Assembly: GCA_934661765.1 (NCBI GenBank)
Contig: CAKUJT010000006.1
Coordinates: 1 to 53,811, forward strand
DNA: 53,811 nucleotides
Origin: an uncultured Senegalimassilia sp.
GTDB taxonomy: Bacteria; Actinomycetota; Coriobacteriia; Coriobacteriales; Eggerthellaceae
Reading direction: 5' to 3'
The translations under genes and the position numbers were made by a program. Each line of letters starts with the position of its first letter. Position 1 is the stretch's first letter. Shown one piece after another: positions 25,296 through 33,195 of this stretch. Below the pieces are notes generated by a model. That model was not told the DNA's origin, did no database searches, and was given only the letters and a program-made list of their open reading frames with translations.

Positions 25296-26291
25296 TTAGC
25301 TCAGGGTTGCGTACATGACAGCCTTGATGGTGTGCATGCGGTTCTCGGCCTCGTCGAAGACCTTGGACTGCTTGGACTCGAAGACGTCGTCAGCAACCTC
25401 CATCTCGGTGATGCCGAACTGCTCGGCCTTCTGGGCACCGATGGTGGTGTTGGTGTCATGGAAGCTGGGCAGGCAGTGCAGGAAGATAGCGTCCTCCTTA
25501 GCGTAGCCCATGACCTCCTTGGTCACGCGGTACGGCTCGAGGTTCTTGATGCGCTCGCCCCAGACCTCGTCGGGCTCGCCCATGGACACCCACACGTCAG
25601 CGTAGATGACGTCGGCGCCGGTGCAGCCTTCCTTCACGTCAGCGGTCAGCTTGACGGTGGCACCATGCTCAGCGGCGATGGCACGGCACTCCTCGACCAG
25701 CTCGGCCTCAGGCCAGTTGGTCTCAGGGGCGCAAGCGACGAAGTTCATGCCGAGCTTGGCGCAAACGACCATCATGGAACGGGCAACGTTGTTGGCGGCG
25801 TCAGCCATGAAGACGACGGTGCGGCCCTTCAGATCGTAGTTGAAGTTCTCCTGCATGGTGAGAACGTCAGCCAGCATCTGGGTGGGATGCCACTCGGTGG
25901 TCAGGCCATTCCAAACCGGCACGCCAGCGTTGGCAGCCAGCTCCTCGACGTCGGTCTGAGCGAAGCCGCGGAACTCGATGCCGTCATAGAAGCGGCCGAG
26001 CACGCGAGCGGTATCCTCGATGGACTCCTTCTTGCCCATCTGAGAGCTGTTGGGATCCAGGTAGGTCACGCCCATGCCCAGGTCCATAGCGCCAACCTCG
26101 AATGCGCAACGGGTACGCGTGGAGGTCTTCTGGAACAGCAGCACGATGTTCTTGCCCTCAAGGTAGCGATGCGGCACGCCGGCACGCTTCATGTCCTTGA
26201 AGTTCTTGGAAAGCTTCAGCAGGTACTCGATCTCCTCGGTGGAGAAGTCCAGGAGACGCAGGAAATGACGACCGCTCAGGCTTACAGGCAT
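25296..26291 (-). CDS. arcB: Ornithine carbamoyltransferase, catabolic
   Basis: Splits citrulline with phosphate into ornithine and carbamoyl phosphate in the arginine deiminase route. Starting at MPVSLSGRHFLRLLDF gives 331 residues; GAAAGGAA precedes this ATG. Carbamoyl phosphate-binding STRT appears in QKTSTRTRCAFEVGAMD, the ornithine loop in FMADAANNVARSMM, and the catalytic HCLP in IFLHCLPSFHD. Location between arcA and arcC indicates the catabolic role; sequence alone does not exclude a biosynthetic enzyme. Confidence 0.95.
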   Translation of the reverse strand: MPVSLSGRHFLRLLDFSTEEIEYLLKLSKNFKDMKRAGVPHRYLEGKNIVLLFQKTSTRTRCAFEVGAMDLGMGVTYLDPNSSQMGKKESIEDTARVLGRFYDGIEFRGFAQTDVEELAANAGVPVWNGLTTEWHPTQMLADVLTMQENFNYDLKGRTVVFMADAANNVARSMMVVCAKLGMNFVACAPETNWPEAELVEECRAIAAEHGATVKLTADVKEGCTGADVIYADVWVSMGEPDEVWGERIKNLEPYRVTKEVMGYAKEDAIFLHCLPSFHDTNTTIGAQKAEQFGITEMEVADDVFESKQSKVFDEAENRMHTIKAVMYATLS

Positions 26292-26366
26292 GGTAATTCC
26301 TTTCGATAGCAAGTTAACAAGAACTTATGTGTGCAGGCCGCGCCAAGTTTCAGCCTGCTGTTTCTA

Positions 26367-26446
26367 CCGGAACGCATTTTCATGCGTTCCGGGAAAAACC
26401 TAACAAGGGTTCCTGATTTCTCAGGATTCGTATCCTAAACGGATAC
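26367..26446 (-). repeat. Three hairpins between arcA and arcB
   Basis: Three stems stand in a row: CCGGAACGCAT with its complement (26367-26377 and 26382-26392), CCTGA/TCAGG (26412-26416 and 26421-26425), and GTATCC/GGATAC (26430-26435 and 26441-26446). None is followed by a clear U-run on the minus strand. They may direct mRNA processing or stability between arcA and arcB. Confidence 0.55.
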
Positions 26447-26476
26447 TGAGATTATGCGCTCTGCGCAGCGAGAAAT

Positions 26477-27694
26477 CTAGTCCTCGCGCCAGATCGGCAT
26501 GCTCATGCAACGGGGGCCGCCACGGCCGCGGGACAGCTCGGCCGAGGGAATCTCGATAGCATCGATGTTGTTCTTGCGCAGCAGCGCGTTCGTGACATCG
26601 TTGCGCTCGTAAACAACCACGCGACCAGGAGCGATGCACAGCGTATTGGAGCCGTCGTTCCACTGCTCGCGCTCTGCGGCGATACGATCGCCACCAGCGC
26701 AAGGAATAAGGGTGACAGGCATGCCCACGTACTTCTCGAGAACTTCCTCGAGCGTACCGGAGGTCTCCTTGACCTTGATGCCCTCGCCCTCGGGAGTGAT
26801 CTCGAACACGGTCAGCGGGCCCATGATACCGGGATGGATGGTGAACTTGTCAACATCGATCTGGGTGAACACGGTGTCAAGGTGCATCATTGCACGGTTG
26901 TTCGGGATGTTGAACGCCAGGATGGTGTCGACCGGCGAGGTCTCGTCCTTGAAGATGTTATGGGCGATCTCGTCGATGGCATCCGGCTCGGTGCGCTGAG
27001 AGATACCGATGGCCAGCGTATGCTCGTTGATGTTGAGGATATCGCCGCCTTCGATGTGGAATGCGCTGTAACGGCTGTAGTACTGCGGCACATCCTTGAA
27101 ATCGGGATGATGCGTGAAGATGTACTCAGCGAAGATGGTCTCGCGGTTACGCGTGACAGCGTACATACGGTTGATGGAAACGCCGTTGCCGATCATCGCG
27201 AACGGGTCGCGAGTGAAGTACAGGTTCGGCATCGGGGCGATAACCATCTTGGAAGACTCGGACACCAGGTCGACCAAGGAGTTGGACTTGTCGGTGTGCA
27301 GCTCGGTGAGGTTGACGCCCTCCATGCACTTCAGAACCAAGTCGATGTTGGTCTTGTAGTTGTCGTTCAGGTAATCGAAGAGAATCTTCTGATAACGCTC
27401 GGTACGGATACCGGCCTCTTCGATGAACTGCTTCAGGAACTGCTCACGCAGAGCCGGATTGGCATCGAGCACCTCGGCCATGAGGTTCTCCAAATACACG
27501 ACCTCCACGCCGTTGTCGCGAAGGGCCTGAGCAAAAGCATCATGCTCGGCCTGGGCAACCTTCAGAAACGGGATGTCGTCGAACAGCAGCTCTTCGAGCG
27601 TGTTCGGCGTGAGGTTCAGCAGCTCTTTACCAGGGCGATGCAACAGAACCTTCTTCAAGGGCTTGATTTCGCTCTTGACGTTTACGCCTGCCAT
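26477..27694 (-). CDS. arcA: Arginine deiminase
   Basis: Hydrolyses arginine to citrulline and ammonia, the first step of the energy-yielding ADI pathway; 405 residues, full length. The guanidine-modifying fold shows LLHRPGKELLNLTP, LYFTRDPFAMIGNGVSIN, HIEGGDILNIN, MHLDTVFTQID and the C-terminal RGRGGPRCMSMP with catalytic Cys396. AAGGAGG precedes the ATG at ideal spacing. It is the first gene of arcA-arcB-arcC and is preceded by about 690 gene-free bases, which suggests an elaborate control region. Together with ArcB and ArcC it yields one ATP per arginine. Confidence 0.97.
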   Translation of the reverse strand: MAGVNVKSEIKPLKKVLLHRPGKELLNLTPNTLEELLFDDIPFLKVAQAEHDAFAQALRDNGVEVVYLENLMAEVLDANPALREQFLKQFIEEAGIRTERYQKILFDYLNDNYKTNIDLVLKCMEGVNLTELHTDKSNSLVDLVSESSKMVIAPMPNLYFTRDPFAMIGNGVSINRMYAVTRNRETIFAEYIFTHHPDFKDVPQYYSRYSAFHIEGGDILNINEHTLAIGISQRTEPDAIDEIAHNIFKDETSPVDTILAFNIPNNRAMMHLDTVFTQIDVDKFTIHPGIMGPLTVFEITPEGEGIKVKETSGTLEEVLEKYVGMPVTLIPCAGGDRIAAEREQWNDGSNTLCIAPGRVVVYERNDVTNALLRKNNIDAIEIPSAELSRGRGGPRCMSMPIWRED

Positions 27695-28368
27695 GAAAAC
27701 CCTCCTTATGCCTTTTATGCATTTTCGGACTTCTTAGAAGCGGAACGCCCGTTGCGCACCGCGCGTTCCGACTGCAAAACAAACTTCTCACGCTTCACAA
27801 TGAAAAGCAACTACCAAAATTTATCAAAACGATATTTTCGGGATGACCTGCGAAAACGATACATTTCTGGCTTTGTTTCAATCGCGTTTCTACACATTTC
27901 CTTCACTTTCACTTTGGTTCACGATAGTTTACTTGTGCAGTTGCATAATTTTCCTACGCCATACCTGAAGCCATGTCGACCCATAGACGATTTCTTTCGA
28001 AACCCTAGTTATGCATAAATTTGAGAAATAATGCATCATGCGATTTCGATGCACAGCTGCTTATGGTCTTTGGGACCATTGATAGAGAGGTTCTATACCA
28101 CTATGGCTGGTAGCGTTTTAGCGCGAGACGTAGCTGAATACGCTATAGGTAGTTGATAGACAACCGAACGAGCGACATCCTCCTGCGATCAATTTCCCGT
28201 CGCAAATCACATGACACGCTCTGCAGGAATTCGACGAAGCCTTGATGCGAACCACTTATTACCTTGATTCGGCGGCTGTTCGCTCTTTTCGCTTAGACGT
28301 TTTGGCGCTAAAGCAGATTGTTTTAGTCATGACGTCTCGCAAGCCTACGTGTTTTTGCGGGTTTGCGG
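27695..28368. promoter_or_regulatory. Long AT-rich control region upstream of arcA
   Basis: No gene is supported here. The region is markedly AT-richer than its surroundings. It carries a hairpin at 27741-27748/27763-27770 (CGGAACGC and complement, in the arcA leader), whose stem is repeated in the hairpin between arcA and arcB. ArgR-box-like words are TTTATGCAT (27714-27722), TTGCATAATTTT (from about 27941) and the inverted pair at 28011-28036. I could not single out a convincing arcA promoter. Confidence 0.5.
28011..28036. promoter_or_regulatory. Candidate ArgR-type operator
   Basis: Inverted arms ATGCAT (28011-28016 and 28031-28036) flank an AT-rich core: ATGCATAAAT then ATAATGCAT. This resembles ARG boxes bound by ArgR in Gram-positive bacteria. 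It is about 320 bases upstream of arcA. No argR gene is in the window. Confidence 0.35.
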
Positions 28369-28374
28369 TATAAT
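28369..28374 (+). promoter_or_regulatory. -10 element of tRNA-Arg
   Basis: A perfect TATAAT lies 13 bases before the 5' end of tRNA-Arg. The matching -35 region is poor. Confidence 0.6.
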
Positions 28375-28387
28375 AACGGCGTTTTGT

Positions 28388-28463
28388 GCGCCCATGGCTC
28401 AACGGATAGAGCATCGGACTTCTAATCCGACGGTTGCAGGTTCGAGTCCTGCTGGGCGCGCCA
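28388..28463 (+). tRNA. tRNA-Arg (TCT)
   Basis: Acceptor stem GCGCCCA/TGGGCGC, anticodon loop CTTCTAA giving TCT, encoded CCA at 28461-28463. It decodes AGA/AGG. It stands alone with its own -10 and terminator. Confidence 0.95.
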
Positions 28464-28471
28464 GAGTTTTC

Positions 28472-28506
28472 AAGCCGGAGCGCGATTCGTCGTCTCCGGC
28501 TTTTTT
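28472..28506 (+). terminator. Terminator of tRNA-Arg
   Basis: Nine-base-pair stem (AAGCCGGAG, 28472-28480, with 28494-28502) followed by a T-run to 28506. Confidence 0.88.
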
Positions 28507-28594
28507 CTTTCACGATTTAAGCTTGATATAGCAGGCAACGATTATGAAGCTTGTTACGCAGCCCTTCCCAACGGCTTGGCCTGAAAAAGTGCAG

Positions 28595-28641
28595 GCATTT
28601 GGCCCGCATTTGGCCCGCAGCTTGGCGCACACTTTGGCGCA
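28595..28641. repeat. Imperfect tandem repeat of 11-13 bases
   Basis: Two exact copies of GCATTTGGCCC (28595-28605, 28606-28616) are followed by GCAGCTTGGCGCA (28617-28629) and CACTTTGGCGCA (28630-28641), four related units between tRNA-Arg and tRNA-Gly. The function is unknown; it could be a set of protein-binding direct repeats or a coding relic. Confidence 0.6.
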
Positions 28642-28646
28642 CAAAC

Positions 28647-28675
28647 AAAAAAGCCAGAGCCAATAAGGCTCTGGC
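28647..28675 (-). terminator. Terminator of the tRNA-Pro/tRNA-Gly unit
   Basis: Nine-base-pair stem (GCCAGAGCC, 28653-28661, with 28667-28675) followed on the minus strand by TTTTTT. Confidence 0.9.
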
Positions 28676-28687
28676 CTGGGGTTTTAG

Positions 28688-28761
28688 TGGAGCGGGTGAC
28701 GGGAATCGAACCCGCGTTAGAAGCTTGGAAGGCTTCAGTTCTACCATTGAACCACACCCGC
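28688..28761 (-). tRNA. tRNA-Gly (TCC)
   Basis: Acceptor stem GCGGGTG/CACCCGC, anticodon loop CTTCCAA giving TCC, encoded CCA at 28688-28690. Three bases downstream of tRNA-Pro. Confidence 0.95.
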
Positions 28762-28764
28762 GAC

Positions 28765-28841
28765 TGGTCGGGACGACAGGATTCGAACCTGCGACATCCT
28801 GCTCCCAAAGCAGGCGCGCTACCAGGCTGCGCCACGTCCCG
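28765..28841 (-). tRNA. tRNA-Pro (TGG)
   Basis: Acceptor stem CGGGACG/CGTCCCG, anticodon loop TTTGGGA giving TGG, encoded CCA at 28765-28767. The Cys-tRNA(Pro) deacylase gene ybaK lies 1.7 kb away. Confidence 0.95.
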
Positions 28842-28860
28842 ACATCCAAACAGCCCAGAT

Positions 28861-28869
28861 AGTATAGCA
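28861..28869 (-). promoter_or_regulatory. Extended -10 promoter of tRNA-Pro/tRNA-Gly
   Basis: Minus-strand TGCTATACT lies about 20 bases before the tRNA-Pro 5' end, immediately after the rdgB stop codon, so the tRNAs can be transcribed independently of rdgB. Confidence 0.6.
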
Positions 28870-28875
28870 GACTTT

Positions 28876-29478
28876 CTACGCGTTTTCGGACAATTTCGCG
28901 CGAAGTTCAAGAAGAGCGTTACCTCGATGGGAAATCGAGTTCTTCTCTTCGGGAAGCGCCTGACCGAGCGAACGCTTGAAGTCAAATACCTCGGGCAGGA
29001 ACAGCGGGTCGTATCCGAATCCGTTATCCCCCTGCGGCTCATAGGCTATACGGCCCTCGACCGTTCCGCGGGCATCGTGCTCCCTACCCTGCTCATCAAG
29101 GTAGACCAGGTGGCATACGAATCGAGCGCTGCGCTGCGCATCCTCTACATTTGACAGGGCATCGAGCAGTTTCGCGTTGTTGGCAGCGTCATCGCACGGT
29201 TCGCCGGCATATCGCGCGGAATGCACACCGGGAGCGCCATCAAGCGCATCGACTTCCAGGCCGGAATCATCTGCTAGCACCGCCATACCGCCGCTAGCCT
29301 GCTGAGCCGCATGAGCCTTGATGCGGGCATTGCCCAAGAACGTCTCGGCATCCTCGACGGGGTCGGAGTGGACACCAGCCTGCTTGAGGGTTTTGAACTC
29401 CCAACCGGGAAAATCAAGCGCTTCGGCGATTTCGACGGCCTTGTGAGCGTTGTTGCTGGCAATGAGAACAATTTTCAT
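28876..29478 (-). CDS. rdgB: XTP/dITP (Ham1/RdgB) diphosphatase
   Basis: House-cleaning nucleotide pyrophosphatase that removes ITP, dITP and XTP. Starting at MKIVLIASNNAHKAVE gives 200 residues; GAAAGGAAC precedes this ATG, while the ORF extends to 29499. Motifs: ASNNAHK (family T/S-x-N-x-x-K), VLADDSGLEVDALDGAPGV, GFGYDPLFLPE and the C-terminal SHRGNAL. It follows murI by 30 bases, the common murI-rdgB pairing, and directly precedes two tRNA genes. Confidence 0.95.
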   Translation of the reverse strand: MKIVLIASNNAHKAVEIAEALDFPGWEFKTLKQAGVHSDPVEDAETFLGNARIKAHAAQQASGGMAVLADDSGLEVDALDGAPGVHSARYAGEPCDDAANNAKLLDALSNVEDAQRSARFVCHLVYLDEQGREHDARGTVEGRIAYEPQGDNGFGYDPLFLPEVFDFKRSLGQALPEEKNSISHRGNALLELRAKLSENA

Positions 29479-29508
29479 GACGGTTCCTTTCGGGGCCAAA
29501 TGTTGTTC

Positions 29509-30378
29509 TTAGAATTCGATATGCGACACGCTGGTGATGGGCATGCAAAACGCACGGCTACCGAAGCTTTGGAACTCCGCAACATCATCACCGGTGGTGT
29601 TGAACTCGTACTCGGCTTTGTGACCCGCTTGAGCACGTTGGTGATGACGATCCAAGATCTCGGTGACATCTCGGGCCGCTTCCTTCGCCGACGAGATTAG
29701 CGTGACCTCATGCCCCACCACGCCGCCGATCAACGCCTTGAGCAGCGGGAAGTGCGTGCAGCCAAGTACGAGCGTATCGATTTGGCAGCGCCGCAACGGT
29801 TCCAGATACTCTTTGGCGATAGCCTGGAACGGTGGCCGGATATAGACCTTCGATGCAAGCGAGGTATAGTTCTCGATAGGGCCCTCCGCCATGCGGATGC
29901 CCTGCTCGGCTATCTCGACGAATCGCGGCGTAGCCGTGGAAAACACGGTGATTCCCGCATCAAGATGGCGGATCGCCTTCGTATAGGCATCGGACTCTAC
30001 CGTGGCCTTCGTGGCGATGACCCCGACACGCTTATTGCGCGTTGCGTGCGCGGCGGCGCGTGCACCAGGTTCCACAACCCCGATGACGGGAACGGGGAAC
30101 GTTTGCTGGGCATGAGCCAAACCCGCTGCGGTAGCGGTGTTGCATGCGATAACGATGAGCTTGACCCCGCGCTGCACCAGCCATGAGCCGATTTGTTGGA
30201 CGAATCCATCCACCTCGGAAAGGCTGCGCGGACCATAGGGGCAACGCGCTGAATCGCCTACGTAGATGATAGATTCCTCCGGCAGAGCCTTCGCGATCTC
30301 GCGCGCTACGGTAAGCCCGCCGAACCCAGAATCGAACACGCCGATCGGCGCGTTATCGAATGTTTGCAAGATATCCAT
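29509..30378 (-). CDS. murI: Glutamate racemase
   Basis: Makes D-glutamate for peptidoglycan. Starting at MDILQTFDNAPIGVFDSG gives 289 residues. The catalytic pair is Cys79 (VIACNTATAAG) and Cys207 (LGCTHFPLL), with FDSGFGGLTV at the N terminus and GDSARCPYGPRS. There is no Shine-Dalgarno sequence; instead TATACT (30391-30386) lies seven bases before the ATG, so the mRNA may begin at or near the start codon (leaderless). The ORF could extend to 30435, but family alignments and that promoter favour 30378. Cotranscribed with rdgB. Confidence 0.94.
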   Translation of the reverse strand: MDILQTFDNAPIGVFDSGFGGLTVAREIAKALPEESIIYVGDSARCPYGPRSLSEVDGFVQQIGSWLVQRGVKLIVIACNTATAAGLAHAQQTFPVPVIGVVEPGARAAAHATRNKRVGVIATKATVESDAYTKAIRHLDAGITVFSTATPRFVEIAEQGIRMAEGPIENYTSLASKVYIRPPFQAIAKEYLEPLRRCQIDTLVLGCTHFPLLKALIGGVVGHEVTLISSAKEAARDVTEILDRHHQRAQAGHKAEYEFNTTGDDVAEFQSFGSRAFCMPITSVSHIEF

Positions 30379-30491
30379 GCCGTTCAGTATAACGCATGCT
30401 TGCGGGCGCTTTCTGAAATGCGCGGCGGGTGCCATAGTATCTGCTAACCTGCTAGAGAAGCGAAAAGTTCCAGAAAAAGGAGCAGCTGACC

Positions 30492-30977
30492 ATGTCGAAG
30501 GAAAAAGACCGCAAAACCAATGCCATACGTGAAATGGAGGCGGCGCACGCCGATTTCAACACGCGCTTCTTCGAATGCCCCGAAGCGCTATCCGGAGTCG
30601 AGGTGGCAGCGCTTTTGGAACAAGATCCGGATTGCGTGTTCAAGACGTTGGTCACTCAGGGGAAATCAGGCCAGCATTTCGTGTTCATGATCCCCGTTGC
30701 CTGCGAGCTTGATTTGAAGAAGGCGGCTCGCGCTGCCGGAGAGAAATCAATCGCGATGGTGAAATCCCGCGACCTGTTAGGGCTGACCGGATACATTCAC
30801 GGCGGCTGCAGCCCCGTGGGAATGAAGAAGCTCTTCCCCACCTTCATCGACGAGACGGCAGAGCTTTATGACCGAATCATGTTCTCGGGCGGCCGCATTG
30901 GATGCCAGATTCAAACCCCGCTGAGCGAATTGCAACGCGTGGTGCCCGTGGAGTGCGTTGATTTAACCGTAGTCTAA
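30492..30977 (+). CDS. ybaK: Cys-tRNA(Pro) deacylase YbaK
   Basis: Trans-editing protein that hydrolyses Cys-tRNA(Pro) misacylated by prolyl-tRNA synthetase; 161 residues. The family Lys is in VFKTLVTQGK, followed by FVFMIPVACELDLKKAARA, GLTGYIHGGCSPVGMKK and a final FSGGRIGCQIQTPL. AAGGAGC precedes the ATG. It is divergent from murI and ends at a bidirectional terminator shared with the L,D-transpeptidase gene. Confidence 0.93.
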   Translation: MSKEKDRKTNAIREMEAAHADFNTRFFECPEALSGVEVAALLEQDPDCVFKTLVTQGKSGQHFVFMIPVACELDLKKAARAAGEKSIAMVKSRDLLGLTGYIHGGCSPVGMKKLFPTFIDETAELYDRIMFSGGRIGCQIQTPLSELQRVVPVECVDLTVV

Positions 30978-31002
30978 CAAGACACCAGCCATCGCGAACA
31001 CA

Positions 31003-31035
31003 AGACGCCCTGCAAGCAATGCTTGCAGGGCGTCT
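31003..31035. terminator. Bidirectional hairpin between ybaK and ldt
   Basis: A perfect 15-bp stem (31003-31017 with 31021-31035) has a three-base loop. It separates convergent genes. It has no long T-run in either direction. Confidence 0.72.
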
Positions 31036-31058
31036 AAGCATTCACCGTCGAACGACTA

Positions 31059-32693
31059 TCACCAGTGGCTGACCACGCAGTCGCCTGAGTGGATAAGCGA
31101 GTACAGTTCCTTGGCCTTCGCCGGAGGCAGGTTCACGCAGCCATGGCTGCCGTACCCGTCTTTGTACATGGTTCCACCGAAATCGGGCTGCCAATCAGCA
31201 TCGTGCAAGCCGATTGCGTTGCCATCGAAGGGCATCCAATACTGAACGGTTGATTCGTAGATCTTCTGGCCGTTCTCATAACCGGTAAGCTTGCCGGGGC
31301 TTTGCATCGCATTCATCCAGAACACGCCAACGCTGGTGTCATGCGTGCCATCGGGGATGCCGGAGATGCAGTCGGATTCCCAAACCAGCGCGCCGGAGTC
31401 ATCGTAGAAGTAAACGTGCTGCTCAGCCAGGTCGATATCGATATAACGGTTGCCCCAATCGCGACCGCCAACGCCGTTATACGCATCGCCGCTAGTGGCG
31501 TTAGGGATCTCGACGGTTTCAACAAGGCCTTCCTTGACCCCGTTGACCACCAAGTCCATAAGCGCATCGTAGTCGATAGACCAACCGTACACGCCGCCGG
31601 AAACCGTGATGGTCTTGCCATCGGCGCGCGTATAGGTACGCGTGGTGCCGACGGTATCGCAATCGCCAGCGAGCTTGTCGACCCATGCTCGCATAGCGTC
31701 CTCGTCAAGAACGGCCTGCACGTTTTCGTCGACGGTGACCCATTGCGAAATGAGATCGGCATCGGCTTCCGCAGCAGTGGACTTGCCCATGGTCAGCACG
31801 ATATCGGCACCGATCATGGTGTTGGCCTGCTCGGCGGCAGTTTTCAGGCGAGGATCGGTGGAAAACACCGTAGGCTGCAACAGCTGCTCGGACGAGAGCA
31901 CGACTTTGGGATCAAGCTCGGCGAGCGCGGTATCGGCGGCGGCCATGACCTTCGACGCATCAAGGGCGGTGCCGGCGACTTCCTTGCAAACGGTAAAGGA
32001 ACCGGATTTAGAATCATAAGCAACCGTAGCATTGAGAGGCTGCGTAGCGGATTCGTTGAATGCAGCGACTGCTGCGGACACGGTTTGTTCAAGGCCGGAA
32101 TCATTATAAGAGCTGATCATGGCGCCGGTGGCATCATGGCTGCGCGTAAGCTCGACGGGCCACAGCCATTCGTTGTATGCGGAGTACGCCTCTTTAACCG
32201 CTTCGGCTGCGTCGAAATCGACGCCGGCATCCTTAGCCGACACCGTAAGATTGAAGCCGTTGCCGGTAATGGTGAGCTTGTAAGAGTTCACCTCATTGGC
32301 AAGCGCCTTTTCGGCATCCGCCGTCGACATAAGCGATGCATCGAGATTGCCGATCTTGGTGTTGGGCATGAAATGACTGCCGAAATACAGCGCCACGCCG
32401 CAATATGCGATCGCAAGGACAGCCACCAAACAGGCCGCGACGATTCCGAGCACCTTCCCGACACGTTTCTTGGGCCGGGAAACGCCTGTGGGAGGTATTT
32501 GCATACCAGAAGGCGCATAGCCCTGGTGACCGTTTTGCGCATACTGCGGATAGGCCTGCCTGGTTTGCTGGCCATGCACCTGCTGAGGAACGAAGCCGCC
32601 GGGCTGGTTGTTGTTGTCGAAGTTGATGGAAGGGATATCGTTTGGAGCGACGTGACGCCCGCGCGAAACTTTATCGTTTTGATCGTTGCTCAT
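31059..32693 (-). CDS. L,D-transpeptidase (YkuD) with peptidoglycan-binding-like repeats
   Basis: Cell-wall cross-linking enzyme of 544 residues, type II membrane protein. Residues 1-70 are polar (Asn/Gln-rich), about 74-98 is the membrane anchor (GIVAACLVAVLAIAYCG). Two PG_binding_4-like segments (PF12229) follow at roughly 105-400, including ANEVNSYKLTITGNGFNLTV. The YkuD catalytic domain occupies about 415-544 with IDIDLAEQHVYFY, IGLHDADWQPDFGG and SHGCVNLPP, nucleophile Cys519. It would make 3-3 cross-links or anchor proteins outside the membrane. A TGCTACAAT extended -10 lies upstream. Monocistronic. Confidence 0.92.
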   Translation of the reverse strand: MSNDQNDKVSRGRHVAPNDIPSINFDNNNQPGGFVPQQVHGQQTRQAYPQYAQNGHQGYAPSGMQIPPTGVSRPKKRVGKVLGIVAACLVAVLAIAYCGVALYFGSHFMPNTKIGNLDASLMSTADAEKALANEVNSYKLTITGNGFNLTVSAKDAGVDFDAAEAVKEAYSAYNEWLWPVELTRSHDATGAMISSYNDSGLEQTVSAAVAAFNESATQPLNATVAYDSKSGSFTVCKEVAGTALDASKVMAAADTALAELDPKVVLSSEQLLQPTVFSTDPRLKTAAEQANTMIGADIVLTMGKSTAAEADADLISQWVTVDENVQAVLDEDAMRAWVDKLAGDCDTVGTTRTYTRADGKTITVSGGVYGWSIDYDALMDLVVNGVKEGLVETVEIPNATSGDAYNGVGGRDWGNRYIDIDLAEQHVYFYDDSGALVWESDCISGIPDGTHDTSVGVFWMNAMQSPGKLTGYENGQKIYESTVQYWMPFDGNAIGLHDADWQPDFGGTMYKDGYGSHGCVNLPPAKAKELYSLIHSGDCVVSHW

Positions 32694-32726
32694 GATGCTC
32701 TCGCTGAATAGGGTGTAGATAGATTC

Positions 32727-32735
32727 ATTGTAGCA
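32727..32735 (-). promoter_or_regulatory. Extended -10 promoter of the L,D-transpeptidase gene
   Basis: Minus-strand TGCTACAAT lies about 35 bases before the ATG at 32693. No clear -35 is visible. Confidence 0.45.
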
Positions 32736-32853
32736 ACGTAATGCCCAAGGAGCGATACCTTGTGGATATTTTCGATACGATAATTATGGCCATCGGGGTG
32801 CCATTTCCTTAACCGACGACTGATGCCCGAATGAGACCCGAAACGTACGATGA

Positions 32854-33009
32854 TGCGCGACTTTGCCACAAGTCACCTTCACGCAGGCGACAGTCGAGGA
32901 TCTGTCGCGCATTCTAGGACACAACGACATCAACACCACGTACCTGCACTACGACAAGCAGCCCCTTGACGACCTAGCCATCGACGCGTCGTCGATCGCG
33001 CACATCTAG
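32854..33009 (+). pseudogene. C-terminal remnant of a phage-type integrase
   Basis: From the stop at 32851 to TAG at 33007 the + frame reads a Thr/Phe-rich lead-in and then VEDLSRILGHNDINTTYLHY and DKQPLDDLAIDASSIAHI. The pattern LGH-x5-TT-x-Y is the end of a tyrosine integrase catalytic domain (box II His and nucleophile Tyr region). No start codon, N-terminal domain or upstream catalytic Arg is present, so only ~50 residues survive. It lies less than 200 bases from the 3' end of ssrA, a classic integration target, so it is probably the trace of a lost prophage or island. Family assignment is from motif shape only. Confidence 0.6.
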
Positions 33010-33149
33010 CCGCTCCATCCGTTAACTGATGACCGAAAGGCCCCCTATTTTCTGCGGTTTCATCCGTTAATGCACTCGTCAGATACAGGGATTTATAGCG
33101 ATTTCACCCTAGTTGCGTCACATGCGATGATTGTCTGTTCAAACAAAAA

Positions 33150-33185
33150 AGACCGTTTGATCTGCGCAAACAGAACAAACGGTCT
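33150..33185 (-). terminator. Terminator of ssrA
   Basis: Ten-base-pair stem (AGACCGTTTG, 33150-33159, with 33176-33185), followed on the minus strand by TTTTTTG. It lies ten bases past the ssrA 3' CCA. Confidence 0.88.
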
Positions 33186-33195
33186 AATAAATTAC

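Noticed and set aside
28554..29042. Minus-strand ORF with Cys-rich end across the tRNA-Pro/Gly region
   Set aside because: Its middle is the translated tRNA sequences; the Cys-rich end comes from the tandem repeat. An integrase tail was considered but cannot be shown.
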